Assembly: GCF_016863175.1 (NCBI RefSeq)
Contig: NZ_BOOJ01000002.1
Span: forward strand, 62,001-126,000
Direction of reading: 5' to 3'
Length of the DNA stretch: 64,000 bases
DNA from: Paraplanobispora siamensis
Lineage (GTDB): Bacteria > Actinomycetota > Actinomycetes > Streptosporangiales > Streptosporangiaceae
The notes beneath the pieces were generated by a model. It did no database searches, was not told the DNA's origin, and worked only from the letters and a program-made list of their open reading frames with translations. A program made the position numbers and the translations under genes. Positions 35,521 through 46,036 of the stretch are shown piece by piece. The stretch's first letter is position 1. Each line of letters starts with the position of its first letter.

Positions 35521-36267
35521 TCAGCGGTCGACGGCGGTGGCGCCGCCGTCGACGACCAGGTGGGCGCCGGTGATGAAGGACGCCTCGTCGCTCATCAGGA
35601 ACCGCACGGCCGCGGCGACCTCCTCGGGGCGGCCGAGGCGGCCGGCGATCGCCTTCTTCCTGAACGCCTCCATGAAGCCCGGGTCGCCGCCGGTGGCGCC
35701 GACCAGCATCGGGGTGTCGATGTAGCCGGGGCAGACCGCGTTCACCCTGATCGGGGCCAGTTCGTGGGCCATGGAGCGGGTCAGGCCGAGCAGGCCGGCC
35801 TTGGAGGAGCAGTACGCCGGGACGAAGGCCTGGCCGACCAGGCCCTCGATGGAGGAGATGCCCACGATCGCCGAGCCCTCGTTGCCCCGCAGGTCCTCCA
35901 GGAGGACCTTGACCAGCAGGGCCTGGGCGCGCAGGTTGACGTTGAGCACCCGGTCCCAGGACGCCTCGTCGAGATCGCTGATCGCCGCGGGCCCGGCGAT
36001 CCCGGCCGCGTGGACCAGGCCGCCGACCGAGCCGAGGGCGTCGCGGGTGGCGGCGAGCGCGTCGGGGAAGGCGGAACCGTCGGTGACGTCGACGGTCAGC
36101 CCGACGGCGGTGGCGCCGTTCATCGCGGCGAAGGAGGCCGTCTCCTTGGCGCCCGGGGTGTCCACGTCCCAGATGGCGACCGGCCGTCCCGTCTCGGCGA
36201 GCGCCAGCGCGCAGGCCCGCCCGATCCCGGACGCGCCTCCCGTGACGATGACTCCGGTCTGCGGCAT
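35521..36267 (-). CDS. SDR family oxidoreductase
   Basis: A 248-residue classical short-chain dehydrogenase. Cofactor motif GVIVTGGASGIGRACALALA, NAG-equivalent LVHAAGIAGPAAISD, catalytic Ser in IVGISSIEGLVGQ and YxxxK in AYCSSKAGLLGLTRSMAHEL; the PG motif is VNAVCPGYIDTPM. The catalytic Tyr and Lys are present as Y-C-S-S-K. Substrate is unknown; related proteins act on 3-oxoacyl or alcohol substrates. ATG at 36267 follows GAGGAGG by four bases. It is divergent from a second SDR gene with an 80-bp gap that holds a 19-bp palindrome, so both are probably controlled together. Confidence 0.9.
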   Translation of the reverse strand: MPQTGVIVTGGASGIGRACALALAETGRPVAIWDVDTPGAKETASFAAMNGATAVGLTVDVTDGSAFPDALAATRDALGSVGGLVHAAGIAGPAAISDLDEASWDRVLNVNLRAQALLVKVLLEDLRGNEGSAIVGISSIEGLVGQAFVPAYCSSKAGLLGLTRSMAHELAPIRVNAVCPGYIDTPMLVGATGGDPGFMEAFRKKAIAGRLGRPEEVAAAVRFLMSDEASFITGAHLVVDGGATAVDR

Positions 36268-36299
36268 GGGGCCTCCTCGACGCGTGATGATCCTCACGT

Positions 36300-36318
36300 T
36301 AGCTTGGGAACCAACCTA
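36300..36318. promoter_or_regulatory. 19-bp near-palindrome between divergent SDR genes
   Basis: TAGCTTGG (36300-36307), GAA, CCAACCTA (36311-36318) form a dyad with one mismatch in eight positions. It is centred in the 80-bp gap between two SDR genes and has the size of a TetR-type operator. No regulator gene is adjacent, so the binding protein is unknown. Confidence 0.5.
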
Positions 36319-36347
36319 GCGATAGGTACGAGGCGACGGAGGCCGGG

Positions 36348-37190
36348 ATGCGTGAACTGTCGGGCAGGGTCGCGGTCGTCACCGGAGCCGGCGGCGGCAT
36401 CGGCCGGGCGCTCGCCTCGCGGCTGGCCGCCGAGGGCATGGCGCTGATGCTCGCCGACGTGGATCCCGGACCGCTGGCCGCGACCGCCTCCGAGGTGGAG
36501 GCCGCCACCGGCGCCACGGTCCTGACCCAGGTCACCGACGTCTCCGACGCGGCGGCCGTACGGCACCTGGCCGACCGCTCCTTCGGCGAGCTCGGCGCCG
36601 TCCACGTGCTGTGCAACAACGCCGGGGTCTTCCAGGGCGGACGGATGTGGACCCGCGAGCCGGAGGACTTCGCCTGGCTGCTCGGGGTGAACCTGTGGGG
36701 CACGCTGCACGGCATCCACGCCTTCGTACCCCGGATGATCGAGCAGGACACCGAGGGGCACATCCTCAACACGGTCTCGGTGGCGGGACTGTTCGCCGCG
36801 CCGCTGAGCGGGGGCTACTCGGTCTCGAAGTACGCCGCCCTGGCCGCCTCGCAGTCCCTGGCCCAGGACCTGCTGCTGGCCGGCGCCAAGCTCCGGGTGA
36901 CCGCCCTGTGCCCGGGCGGGGTGCGCACGGACATCAACCGGTCGGAGCGGGTGCGGCCGGAGAACCTGCTCGTGGCCGGGCGCACCGAGGACGAGCGGCT
37001 CTCGGCGGACATCATCGACGGCCTGGTGGACAAGGGCATCGACCCGGCCGAGGTGGCCGAGGCCGCGGTGGCGGCCATCCGCGAGGAGCGCTTCCTGGTC
37101 CTCACCCATCCCCGTTACGCCGACGGCCTGCGCGACCAGACGGAGGCGCTGCTCTCGGGCGGTCTGCCCGATCTGCCGGTCTACGAGTAG
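36348..37190 (+). CDS. SDR family NAD(P)-dependent oxidoreductase
   Basis: A 280-residue short-chain dehydrogenase distinct from its divergent neighbour. It has [56 protein letters not shown] and the active-site [20 protein letters not shown] (Tyr and Lys); [17 protein letters not shown] follows. Length and the longer C terminus are like SDRs that act on larger hydrophobic or steroid-like substrates, but this is not decisive. ATG at 36348 follows GGAGGCCGGG. It ends 73 bp before guaA; no terminator is obvious between them. Confidence 0.9.
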   Translation: MRELSGRVAVVTGAGGGIGRALASRLAAEGMALMLADVDPGPLAATASEVEAATGATVLTQVTDVSDAAAVRHLADRSFGELGAVHVLCNNAGVFQGGRMWTREPEDFAWLLGVNLWGTLHGIHAFVPRMIEQDTEGHILNTVSVAGLFAAPLSGGYSVSKYAALAASQSLAQDLLLAGAKLRVTALCPGGVRTDINRSERVRPENLLVAGRTEDERLSADIIDGLVDKGIDPAEVAEAAVAAIREERFLVLTHPRYADGLRDQTEALLSGGLPDLPVYE

Positions 37191-37263
37191 ACACCCGGGC
37201 GAGCGCCGGAACGGTCGCCGATACACTGACCCCACCGCTGCGCTTTTTCCCTGGGGGGTCTTG

Positions 37264-38840
<1,577 letters not shown>

Positions 38841-38853
38841 CCCGGGATTCGAC

Positions 38854-38877
38854 CGCGTATCCGATAGAGGATATGCG
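38854..38877 (+). terminator. Hairpin after guaA
   Basis: CGCGTATCC (38854-38862) and GGATATGCG (38869-38877) pair over nine positions with one G-T wobble around GATAGA, and a T-rich TTAGTCCTGTTT follows. It lies 15 bases after the guaA stop and before the next gene. Confidence 0.45.
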
Positions 38878-38919
38878 TTAGTCCTGTTTCGCGAAGTCAG
38901 GGCGGGTAAGTTGGGGTGG

Positions 38920-40140
38920 GTGTCTTCGACCGCCCTCGCCCGCCCCGGCCCGCCCCTGACCGTCACCCGCCTGGCGTGGTTGGACGCGCTGCGCGGCATC
39001 GGCGCGCTGGCGGTGCTGTTTGAGCACCTCCTGCCGTGGTTCATGCCGCAGCTGCGGCCGTACTGGTTCAACCTGGGCATGTACGGCGTGCTGGTGTTCT
39101 TCCTGGTCAGCGGCTACATCATCCCGGTCTCGCTGGAGGGCCGGGGGGACGTGCGGGCCTTCTGGGTCAGCCGGATCTTCCGCCTGTACCCGATCTATCT
39201 GCTGGTCGTGGTCTTCGTCCTGGTGACGGCCGTCTGGATGCCGGTCCGCGAGCACGTCCCGCGCGACCTCGCCTCGGTCTCGGCGCACCTGACGATGCTG
39301 CTGGACGTGGTGCACCTGGGCGGGCTGGCCGACACCATGTGGACGCTCTCCTACGAGATGGTGTTCTACCTGCTGGTCACCGCGCTGTTCGTGCACGGTC
39401 TGCACCGGCGCAGCGGGACCTTCGCGGTCGGCTTCGGCGCCGCGGCGGTCGGGGTCGGGCTGGTGCTGACGGCCCCGGTGCTGACCGGCTTCTGGCCCGC
39501 CTACGTGTCGGGCGCGGTGTTCGTGGCGGGCATGGCCTGCCTGCTGTCCGGCCGGTTCCGCACGGTGGCCGCCTCCGCCCTGGGCCTGATGGCCGTGACG
39601 CTGCTGCTGAGCAGCTTCACGCCGTGGTTCGCGGCGGCGATCCTGGCGGTGATGTTCACCGGGACCGCGATCCGCCGCTGGGAGCAGGGCACCGGGAGCC
39701 TGTGGCCGGTGGCCGCCGCGGCCGCGCTCGTGGCGCTGGCCCCGGTCTGGGCGGACCAGGCGCGCTGGTGGTGGGTGCAGCCGGACGTGTGGATCACCAC
39801 GATGGTCCTGGCCGGGGCGACGTTCGCGCTCGCGATGGCCCTGCGGGAGCGCCGCCTGCCCCGCTTCCTGGTCTGGCTCGGCCTGATCAGCTACTCGCTC
39901 TATCTGCTGCACCATCCGCTGCTGCGGCTGACCTACGCCGTCCTCTACTCCGCCCTGGGCGACCTGCGCGTCCTGCCCGTGCCGGTGCAGGCGGCGCTGA
40001 CGGCGGGCTTCATCGCGGCGATCCTGGGGCTGAGCTGGCTCACCTACCGCTACGTCGAGCTGCCCGCCCAGCGGTTCGGCAGGATCCTGGCCCACCGGGT
40101 GGCGCCGGCCGGGGAAGCTCCGGTCAAAGAGCGGGTATAG
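38920..40140 (+). CDS. Acyltransferase 3 family membrane protein, copy 1
   Basis: A 406-residue membrane protein of the acyltransferase-3/OafA-like family, which O-acylates surface sugars. It opens with RLAWLDALRGIGALAVLFEH, where the Arg-His pair of the family is met by LRGI and EH, then YGVLVFFLVSGYIIPVSLEG and FWVSRIFRLYPIYLLVVVFV, and ends with ISYSLYLLHHPLLRL and LTYRYVELPAQRFGRIL. About ten hydrophobic segments are present and no SGNH domain. GTG at 38920 follows TAAGTT by seven bases without ribosome binding site, like the start of the next gene, so a leaderless start is chosen over TTG 38911. It is a tandem paralogue of the following gene. Confidence 0.88.
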   Translation: MSSTALARPGPPLTVTRLAWLDALRGIGALAVLFEHLLPWFMPQLRPYWFNLGMYGVLVFFLVSGYIIPVSLEGRGDVRAFWVSRIFRLYPIYLLVVVFVLVTAVWMPVREHVPRDLASVSAHLTMLLDVVHLGGLADTMWTLSYEMVFYLLVTALFVHGLHRRSGTFAVGFGAAAVGVGLVLTAPVLTGFWPAYVSGAVFVAGMACLLSGRFRTVAASALGLMAVTLLLSSFTPWFAAAILAVMFTGTAIRRWEQGTGSLWPVAAAAALVALAPVWADQARWWWVQPDVWITTMVLAGATFALAMALRERRLPRFLVWLGLISYSLYLLHHPLLRLTYAVLYSALGDLRVLPVPVQAALTAGFIAAILGLSWLTYRYVELPAQRFGRILAHRVAPAGEAPVKERV

Positions 40141-40191
40141 CCCTGGTCAATCGGCGCCGCCGCGCCGTACCCGCGTCAATAACGTGGGGCA

Positions 40192-41514
40192 ATGCCAAGC
40201 CCTGAGACGCCATCTCCTCCCCTGCTGCCCGCTCCGCGGGACGGATCCCGGCCGATCCCCGGCAGCGGCCGCCACCGGGCCGGCGGGGCCGGTGCGCGGA
40301 TGGGCTGGCTGGACGCGCTGCGCGGCATCGCCGCGACGGCCGTCCTGATCTCGCACATGCTCCCCTGGTTCGCCCCCGGGCTGACCCTGTCGTGGATCGC
40401 CCTGGGCACGGCGGGCGTCCTGGTGTTCTTCCTGGTCAGCGGCTACATCATCCCCGCCTCGCTGGAGCGCAGGGGATGCGTGCGGTCCTTCTGGACCAGC
40501 AGACTCTTCCGGCTCTACCCGCTGTACCTGGTGGCCATCCTCTTCGCTCTGGCCTGCGCGCCGCTCGTGCCGATCAACAAGGGCGTCGACCCGATCGCGC
40601 ACATCACCATGCTGATGAGCACGGTGGGCTCGGCCAGGATCGTGGATCCGATGTGGACGCTGGCCTACGAGATGATCTTCTATCTGCTGGTGACCGCGCT
40701 GTTCGTGACCGGCACGCACCGCCGCAGCGGCCTGATCGCGATCCTGTGCATGGGGCTGGCGATCGCGGTGGGCGTGACGCTGGCCAACGGCCCGCTGGCA
40801 GGACCCCGCGGCCTGCTGTACGGCATGGCCCCGCTGGTCTCGCTGCTCCTGATCGTCGTGGGACTGGCGTGCGTGCTGTCGGGCCGGTCGCCCAGGATCG
40901 GCGCGCTGGTGCTGGGGGCGACCGCCCTCTGCCTGGTGGTCCTGGGGCCGGTGGACCCATGGCTGGGGCCCACCTTCCTGGCGGTGATGTTCGCCGGCAC
41001 CGCGATCCACCGGTGGGAGCACGGCCGGCGAGCGGCGATCTGGGCCGTCCCCGTCGTGGCGGTCCTGGCGTGCCTGACCCCCTTCGTCTCCCACCCCGCG
41101 CCCAGCTGGACGGTGCCGCAGAAGTGGATCCCCACCCTGGCCGCCGCGGGCATCGTCTTCGCGATCGGCATGGCGCTGCGGCACCGCCGCGTCCCCGGGT
41201 TCCTCACCTGGCTGGGGCGGATCAGCTACTCGCTCTACCTGCTGCACTATCCGGTGCTGCTGCTGTTCGTGGCGGTCCTGGGGGACCCGAGGAAGTCCCC
41301 GGCGCTGTCGGCGGCGCTGGTCGCCGGCCTGTACCTCGCGGTGCTGTTCGGCCTGTGCGCCCTCACCTACCGCTACGTCGAGCTGCCGATGCAGCGCCTG
41401 GGACGTGTGCTGGCGGCTCAGCTGCCGTCGGTGGGCGACTCCGCGAAGTCCCCGGGGTCACCGGTGGGCGAGTCGGACGAGAGGTCCTTGTCCTCGGCGG
41501 CGCCCGCCGGGTAG
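40192..41514 (+). CDS. Acyltransferase 3 family membrane protein, copy 2
   Basis: A 440-residue paralogue of the preceding gene. Matching segments are MGWLDALRGIAATAVLISHM, GVLVFFLVSGYIIPASLERR, FWTSRLFRLYPLYLVAILFA, MWTLAYEMIFYLLVTALFV and ISYSLYLLHYPVLLL, ending LTYRYVELPMQRLGRVLAAQ. It adds a 36-residue Pro/Arg-rich N-terminal extension and a hydrophilic C-terminal tail, part of which is read from the strand opposite the deacetylase gene (97-bp overlap). TAACGT ends six bases before ATG 40192, suggesting a leaderless message. Expected role is acylation of a surface glycan; donor and acceptor are unknown. Confidence 0.88.
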   Translation: MPSPETPSPPLLPAPRDGSRPIPGSGRHRAGGAGARMGWLDALRGIAATAVLISHMLPWFAPGLTLSWIALGTAGVLVFFLVSGYIIPASLERRGCVRSFWTSRLFRLYPLYLVAILFALACAPLVPINKGVDPIAHITMLMSTVGSARIVDPMWTLAYEMIFYLLVTALFVTGTHRRSGLIAILCMGLAIAVGVTLANGPLAGPRGLLYGMAPLVSLLLIVVGLACVLSGRSPRIGALVLGATALCLVVLGPVDPWLGPTFLAVMFAGTAIHRWEHGRRAAIWAVPVVAVLACLTPFVSHPAPSWTVPQKWIPTLAAAGIVFAIGMALRHRRVPGFLTWLGRISYSLYLLHYPVLLLFVAVLGDPRKSPALSAALVAGLYLAVLFGLCALTYRYVELPMQRLGRVLAAQLPSVGDSAKSPGSPVGESDERSLSSAAPAG

Positions 41515-42248
41515 ATCGCGGCCGGCTTCAGGCTCTTGGCGCCGGGGAGCGAGGAGACCGCCACCAGGTGGTAGCCCTGCTTCTTCAGCGCGGCGACGAG
41601 CTTGGGCATCACCGTGACGGTCTGTTCGACCCAGTCGTGCATCAGGATGACGCCGTCGCGCTTGGCGTTCTTGAGCACCTCGTCGTAGATGGCCTTCTCG
41701 TTCTTGGTCGCCCAGTCGCGCGAGCCGCCGTTCCACAGGACGATCGGCAGCTTCATCTCGGCGGCGACCGTCTTGACGTCGTCGTCCAGCAGGCCGTACG
41801 GCGGGCGGATCGTCGTGGGGGCCTTGCCGGTGACCTTCTTGACGAGGTCCTGGGTCTTCTTCAGCTCCTCGCGGATCGTCTCCAGCGAGACCTGGGTGAA
41901 GTTCGGGTGGCTGTAGCTGTGGTTGCCGATGTCGTGGCCCTCGGTGACCATCCGCTTGGCGAACGCCGGGCGCGCCTTCACGTACTGGCCCTCGAGGAAG
42001 AACGTGGCCTTGGCGTCGTACTTCTTGAGGGTGTCGAGCAGCTTGTCGGCGTACTTGCCCGGACCGTCGTCGAAGGTGAGCGCGATGCACTTGACCTTGG
42101 CGCAGTCCACGGGCTTGGCCTTGGGGGCGGGTTTCGCCGTGGGCTTGGGGGTGGGCTTCGGCGTCTCCGCGCTCCAGGCGGCGGTCGGCATGGACAGCAG
42201 GCCGATGGCGCAACCCGCGGCGAGGATCATTCGGGCGGGGGACTTCAT
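41418..42248 (-). CDS. Secreted polysaccharide deacetylase family protein
   Basis: A 276-residue exported carbohydrate esterase 4 protein. The signal peptide is SPARMILAAGCAIGLLSM with a following cut near TAAWSA; a short Lys/Pro linker (KPTPKPTAKPAPKAKP) comes next. Catalytic motifs are CIALTFDDGPGKYAD (Asp base and metal Asp), HDIGNHSYSHPNFTQ (His ligands), TIRPPYGLLDDDVKTV and GVILMHDWVEQTV. It likely removes acetyl groups from peptidoglycan or a secondary polymer. ATG at 42248 follows GGAG by eight bases, so the longer frame is rejected. The last about 20 residues are acidic/Ser-rich and overlap the acyltransferase gene on the other strand. Confidence 0.92.
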   Translation of the reverse strand: MKSPARMILAAGCAIGLLSMPTAAWSAETPKPTPKPTAKPAPKAKPVDCAKVKCIALTFDDGPGKYADKLLDTLKKYDAKATFFLEGQYVKARPAFAKRMVTEGHDIGNHSYSHPNFTQVSLETIREELKKTQDLVKKVTGKAPTTIRPPYGLLDDDVKTVAAEMKLPIVLWNGGSRDWATKNEKAIYDEVLKNAKRDGVILMHDWVEQTVTVMPKLVAALKKQGYHLVAVSSLPGAKSLKPAAIYPAGAAEDKDLSSDSPTGDPGDFAESPTDGS

Positions 42249-42463
42249 GAGGGGAACTCCGGTCAAATCGACGTCGGTCAAGTGGGCATCCTATCGAGAC
42301 GCCTGTGGCCTTCCGGGGCGGAAGCGTCACGATGTGCTGTGAAAGACGCGTGGGACCACGCGGCGGGGCTCACTGATCCCCGCGGGTCAGGAGCGCGTAA
42401 AGGATCTTCAAGAGTTGGTCGCCACGCCCGGTCCGCGGTCCGGGTTTCATCAGACTTGCACGC

Positions 42464-44821
42464 ATGACTGCGGCTCCACCTGTCGGTGATCCCGTATCCC
42501 GCCCACTCGGGTCACCGGGATACGTCCGGCTGGACGTGCCCGTGCAGGGCGGAGCGCACGCCGTCCGGGGACGCCGGAGGCGCGGCACCGCCGCGGTGCG
42601 GTGGCTCCCGGCGCTCGCCACAGCCGTCCTCGTCGTGCTCGTGCTGGGGTTCTACGACGTCTCCGCCGCGGACGCGGCCGCCTTCGCCGCGTATTTCGCG
42701 CTGGCGATCGCGCTGCCGGGCACGCTCGTCGCCCGCGCCCTGCGGCGCGGCGGCGGGCGCACGCTGGCCGAGGAGATCGCGGTCGGGACGGCGCTGGGAT
42801 ACGCGATCGAGGTGGGGGCCTACATCGCCGCCCGCGCCGCCGGGCAGCCGCTGCTCGTGGCGGTCTGGCCGGTCGCCACGTACGCGGCCTTCCTGGCCGT
42901 CCCCCGGCTGCGCCGGCACTGGAGGAGGGCGCCCGGTCCCCTGGCGCCCGTCTGGTGGTCGTGGTCCATCGCGCTGCTCCTGGCCTATCTGGTCGTCTGG
43001 AGCGCGACGGTCTTCCGGTTGCACGACGTGGCCCGGCCGGGGATCTGGGCGGCCGACCCCGACCTGATGTACCACCTGGCGCTCATCGGGGAAGTCAGAC
43101 ACCACATGCCCCCCACGATGCCCGCGGTCGCGGGGGAGCCGCTGCACTACCACTGGTTCGCCTACGCGCACTTCGCGTCGGCGAGCTGGCTGACCGGGAT
43201 AGAGCCGCTGATCCTGGAGACGCGCCTGGCGATCATGCCGCTCATGATCGGGCTCGTCGTCCTGGTGGGGGTGGCCGGGCGGCGCATCACCGGGTCGTGG
43301 GCGGGAGGGGCGCTCGCCGCCGCGGGCACGGTCCTGGTCAAGACACCGAACCTGTACCTGGGGCTGAACCGGATGTTCACCTTCGGGAGCCTCGACACCA
43401 CCTGGGCCAGCGCCACCCAGGCGTTCGGGGCGTTCCTGTTCGTCCCCGTGGTCCTCCTCCTGTTCGACCTGCTCGGACGGGGCCGCGGCGGCGCCGGACG
43501 CTGGCTGCTGTGGGGGATCCTCATGGTGGTGCTCTCCGGGGCGAAGGCCGCCTATCTTCCCCTGCTCGGCGGGGGACTGGCGGCGGTGATCGCCGCGGAG
43601 CTGGTCAGGAGGCGCCGGATTCACCTGCCCGCCGCGGCGGCGCTCGCGACGACCGGCGCGTGCTTCCTGTTCACGCAGTTCGTGATGTTCGGCGGCAGGC
43701 GGATGGGGATGGTGATCGATCCGCTCTACCACACGAGCCTGGCCTGGCGGGCCCTGACCGGTACGGGGCCCAGTTTCGAGGACTCCTTCACCGGGGTCCT
43801 GAACATGACGGTGATCTACCTGCTGTGCTGGGCGGTGGCCCTGTGCGGGGTCTTCGTGCTCCTGAGCCGGGCGCGCCCGCACCGGGAGCCCGGACTGCCC
43901 CTGATCCTGGGGATCGGCGCGGTGGGCATCGGCGGGACGCTCCTGTTCGCCTACCCCGGGATCGGCCAGGTCTATTTCGTCATGGGGGCGCATCCGTACC
44001 TGATGACGGCGGCGGCGTGCGGGATCGTCGTGGCGGTACGGCGGGCGCGGCCCTCATACCGGGCGGTGGCCGCCGCGGCCGCGGCCGGGGTGGCCGCGGC
44101 GTATGCGATACCCGTCCTGTGCGACGTCCGGGTGCCGCTGGAGCGGGGACAGGACGAGACGGTCCTGTACCGGCCGTACCTCGCGCTGCTGCTCGCCGCC
44201 GCGGTCGTGGCCGTCGCCCTGGTCGCCCTGGTGGGAAGGGCGCGGGCCGCGGCCCTGGTGGTCGTCATGCTCTCGGCCGTCAGCCTCCCCACGGATCTGC
44301 ACACGCGCGTCCTGCCCGCGGTGAAGACGGTCGTGGAGCACGGCCCGCGCCGGATGAACGTGCCGGTGAGCGAACAGATGATGCCGCCGCGCGCGCTGAC
44401 CGCGCTGCGGTGGCTGCGGGACCACTCGCACCCGGACGACCTGGTGGCCACCGACGTCCACTGCGAGTCGGAACGCGTGTTCATGTGCGAGAGCCTCAGT
44501 TTCTGGACCTCGGCCTACGCCGAGAGGCGGGTGCTCCTGGAGGGCTGGGCGTTCACGGCCAGGAACATGGAGCACTGGCGGCCGGGCAGGCCGGTGAGCG
44601 CGCCGTACTGGGACCGGGAGCGGCTCCTCGCCAACCGGAGGGTCTTCGAGGACCCCTCGCCGTCCGCGGTCCGGCACCTGGCGGAGCGGTACGGCGTGCG
44701 CTGGCTCTTCGTCGACGAGCGGTGGTCGAGGGCGGCGGCGCGCCTGGACGAGGTCGCGGTGCCCCGGTTCCGCTCCGGGAACTTCTCCCTCTATGCACTG
44801 CCCTCCGCCGCAGGGCAATGA
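42464..44821 (+). CDS. Large multi-pass membrane protein, putative GT-C glycosyltransferase
   Basis: A 785-residue protein with roughly 14-16 hydrophobic segments and a soluble C-terminal domain of about 180 residues. After the second group of helices it has IWAADPDLMYHLALIGEVRH and AGEPLHYHWFAYAHFASASW, an acidic loop in the place where GT-C enzymes hold their catalytic Asp. The tail (LTALRWLRDHSHPDDLVATD, RHLAERYGVRWLFVDERWSR) resembles the extracellular end of YfhO/GT39-like proteins. A polyprenyl-phosphate-sugar dependent transferase is the best guess; no specific family is recognised. The aminotransferase gene follows after 12 bp, so this may open a rightward glycan operon. Confidence 0.7.
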   Translation: MTAAPPVGDPVSRPLGSPGYVRLDVPVQGGAHAVRGRRRRGTAAVRWLPALATAVLVVLVLGFYDVSAADAAAFAAYFALAIALPGTLVARALRRGGGRTLAEEIAVGTALGYAIEVGAYIAARAAGQPLLVAVWPVATYAAFLAVPRLRRHWRRAPGPLAPVWWSWSIALLLAYLVVWSATVFRLHDVARPGIWAADPDLMYHLALIGEVRHHMPPTMPAVAGEPLHYHWFAYAHFASASWLTGIEPLILETRLAIMPLMIGLVVLVGVAGRRITGSWAGGALAAAGTVLVKTPNLYLGLNRMFTFGSLDTTWASATQAFGAFLFVPVVLLLFDLLGRGRGGAGRWLLWGILMVVLSGAKAAYLPLLGGGLAAVIAAELVRRRRIHLPAAAALATTGACFLFTQFVMFGGRRMGMVIDPLYHTSLAWRALTGTGPSFEDSFTGVLNMTVIYLLCWAVALCGVFVLLSRARPHREPGLPLILGIGAVGIGGTLLFAYPGIGQVYFVMGAHPYLMTAAACGIVVAVRRARPSYRAVAAAAAAGVAAAYAIPVLCDVRVPLERGQDETVLYRPYLALLLAAAVVAVALVALVGRARAAALVVVMLSAVSLPTDLHTRVLPAVKTVVEHGPRRMNVPVSEQMMPPRALTALRWLRDHSHPDDLVATDVHCESERVFMCESLSFWTSAYAERRVLLEGWAFTARNMEHWRPGRPVSAPYWDRERLLANRRVFEDPSPSAVRHLAERYGVRWLFVDERWSRAAARLDEVAVPRFRSGNFSLYALPSAAGQ

Positions 44822-44833
44822 ATTCCTAAAGGA

Positions 44834-46036
44834 ATGGACGACGGACGGACGCTGGAAGGGCGCCCGCTGTTCACTGCACGCGTGAACTCCAACGACCTGA
44901 AGACGATCCCCTTCAACCGCACGCATCTGTCGCCGAACGAGCTGGGCTACCTGACCGAGGCGGTGGGGCAGGGCTCCACCTCCGGCGACGGCCCGTTCAC
45001 CGGCCGGGCGAGCGCGCTCCTGGGGGCGATGGTCGGCGGGGGCAGGGCGCTGCTGACCACCTCCTGCACGCACGCGCTGGAGATGTCGGCGATCCTGCTG
45101 GACCTGCGGCCCGGGGACGAAGTCATCATGCCGTCGTTCACGTTCGTCTCGACGGCGAACGCGTTCGCCATGCGCGGGGCGGTCCCGGTGTTCGTCGACT
45201 GCCGGCCCGACACCCTGAACCTGGACGAGCGGCTGATCGAGGCCGAGATCACCTCGCGGACGAAGGCCGTCGTGGTCGTGCACTACGCGGGCGTCGCCTG
45301 CGAGATGGAGGAGATCGGCCGGATCGCGCGGCGGCACGGCCTGGCGGTGATCGAGGACAACGCCCACGGCCTGGGCGGTCTGTACCGGGGCCGGCCGCTG
45401 GGCTCGTTCGGCTGCATGGCGACGCAGAGCTTCCACGCGACGAAGAACGTGCAGTGCGGCGAGGGCGGCGCGCTGATCCTCAACGACGCGGGCCTGGTCG
45501 CCCGCGCCGAGGTGATCCGCGAGAAGGGCACCAACCGCAGCCAGTTCTTCCGCGGGCAGGTCGACAAGTACCGGTGGGTCGACATCGGCTCCAGCTATCT
45601 GCCCTCCGACGTCCTGGCCGCGCAGCTGACCGCGCAGCTGGAGGCCTTCGGCGCGATCCAGGCCCGGCGCCAGGCGGTGTGGAGCGCCTATCACGAGGGG
45701 CTGGCGGACTGGGCGACGGCCGGCGAGGTCTCCCAGCCGGTGATCCCGGACGGCTGCGTCCATCCCGCGCACCTGTACTACCTGCTCCTGCCCGACCTGG
45801 ACAACCGGCAGGCCCTGATCGCCCACCTCGCGGACCGGGGGGTGCAGGCGACCTTCCACTACCAGCCGCTGCACGCCGCCCCGGCGGGGGAGCGGTACGG
45901 CCGCGCGGCCGCGCAGGGCTGCCCCGTCACCGAGCGGATCGCCGACCGGCTGGTCCGACTGCCGCTCTTCGCCGACCTGGACGCGGCGGACGCGGCGCGC
46001 GTGATCGACGCGGTCCGCTCCTACGAGGTGGTGTGA
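44834..46036 (+). CDS. wecE: dTDP-4-amino-4,6-dideoxyhexose transaminase, WecE-like (DegT/DnrJ/EryC1/StrS family)
   Basis: A 400-residue PLP aminotransferase strikingly close to enterobacterial WecE/RffA: LLTTSCTHALEMSAILLDLR, GDEVIMPSFTFVSTANAFAM, VVVHYAGVACEMEEIGRI, the PLP Lys204 in SFHATKNVQCGEGGALIL and the near-identical EKGTNRSQFFRGQVDKYRW. WecE converts dTDP-4-keto-6-deoxy-glucose to dTDP-4-amino-4,6-dideoxygalactose. The 4-keto sugar can be made by the RmlA and RmlB enzymes encoded 2.4 kb downstream. The start at ATG 44834 is uncertain since AAGGA lies only one base before it; GTG 44882 would remove 16 residues. The stop overlaps the next start (TGATG). Confidence 0.88.
   Translation: MDDGRTLEGRPLFTARVNSNDLKTIPFNRTHLSPNELGYLTEAVGQGSTSGDGPFTGRASALLGAMVGGGRALLTTSCTHALEMSAILLDLRPGDEVIMPSFTFVSTANAFAMRGAVPVFVDCRPDTLNLDERLIEAEITSRTKAVVVVHYAGVACEMEEIGRIARRHGLAVIEDNAHGLGGLYRGRPLGSFGCMATQSFHATKNVQCGEGGALILNDAGLVARAEVIREKGTNRSQFFRGQVDKYRWVDIGSSYLPSDVLAAQLTAQLEAFGAIQARRQAVWSAYHEGLADWATAGEVSQPVIPDGCVHPAHLYYLLLPDLDNRQALIAHLADRGVQATFHYQPLHAAPAGERYGRAAAQGCPVTERIADRLVRLPLFADLDAADAARVIDAVRSYEVV

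Noticed and set aside
42249-42463. Divergent regulatory region between deacetylase and the large membrane protein
   Set aside because: Only short, imperfect symmetries (around CCCGGTCCGCGGTCCGGG) were seen; nothing specific enough to annotate.
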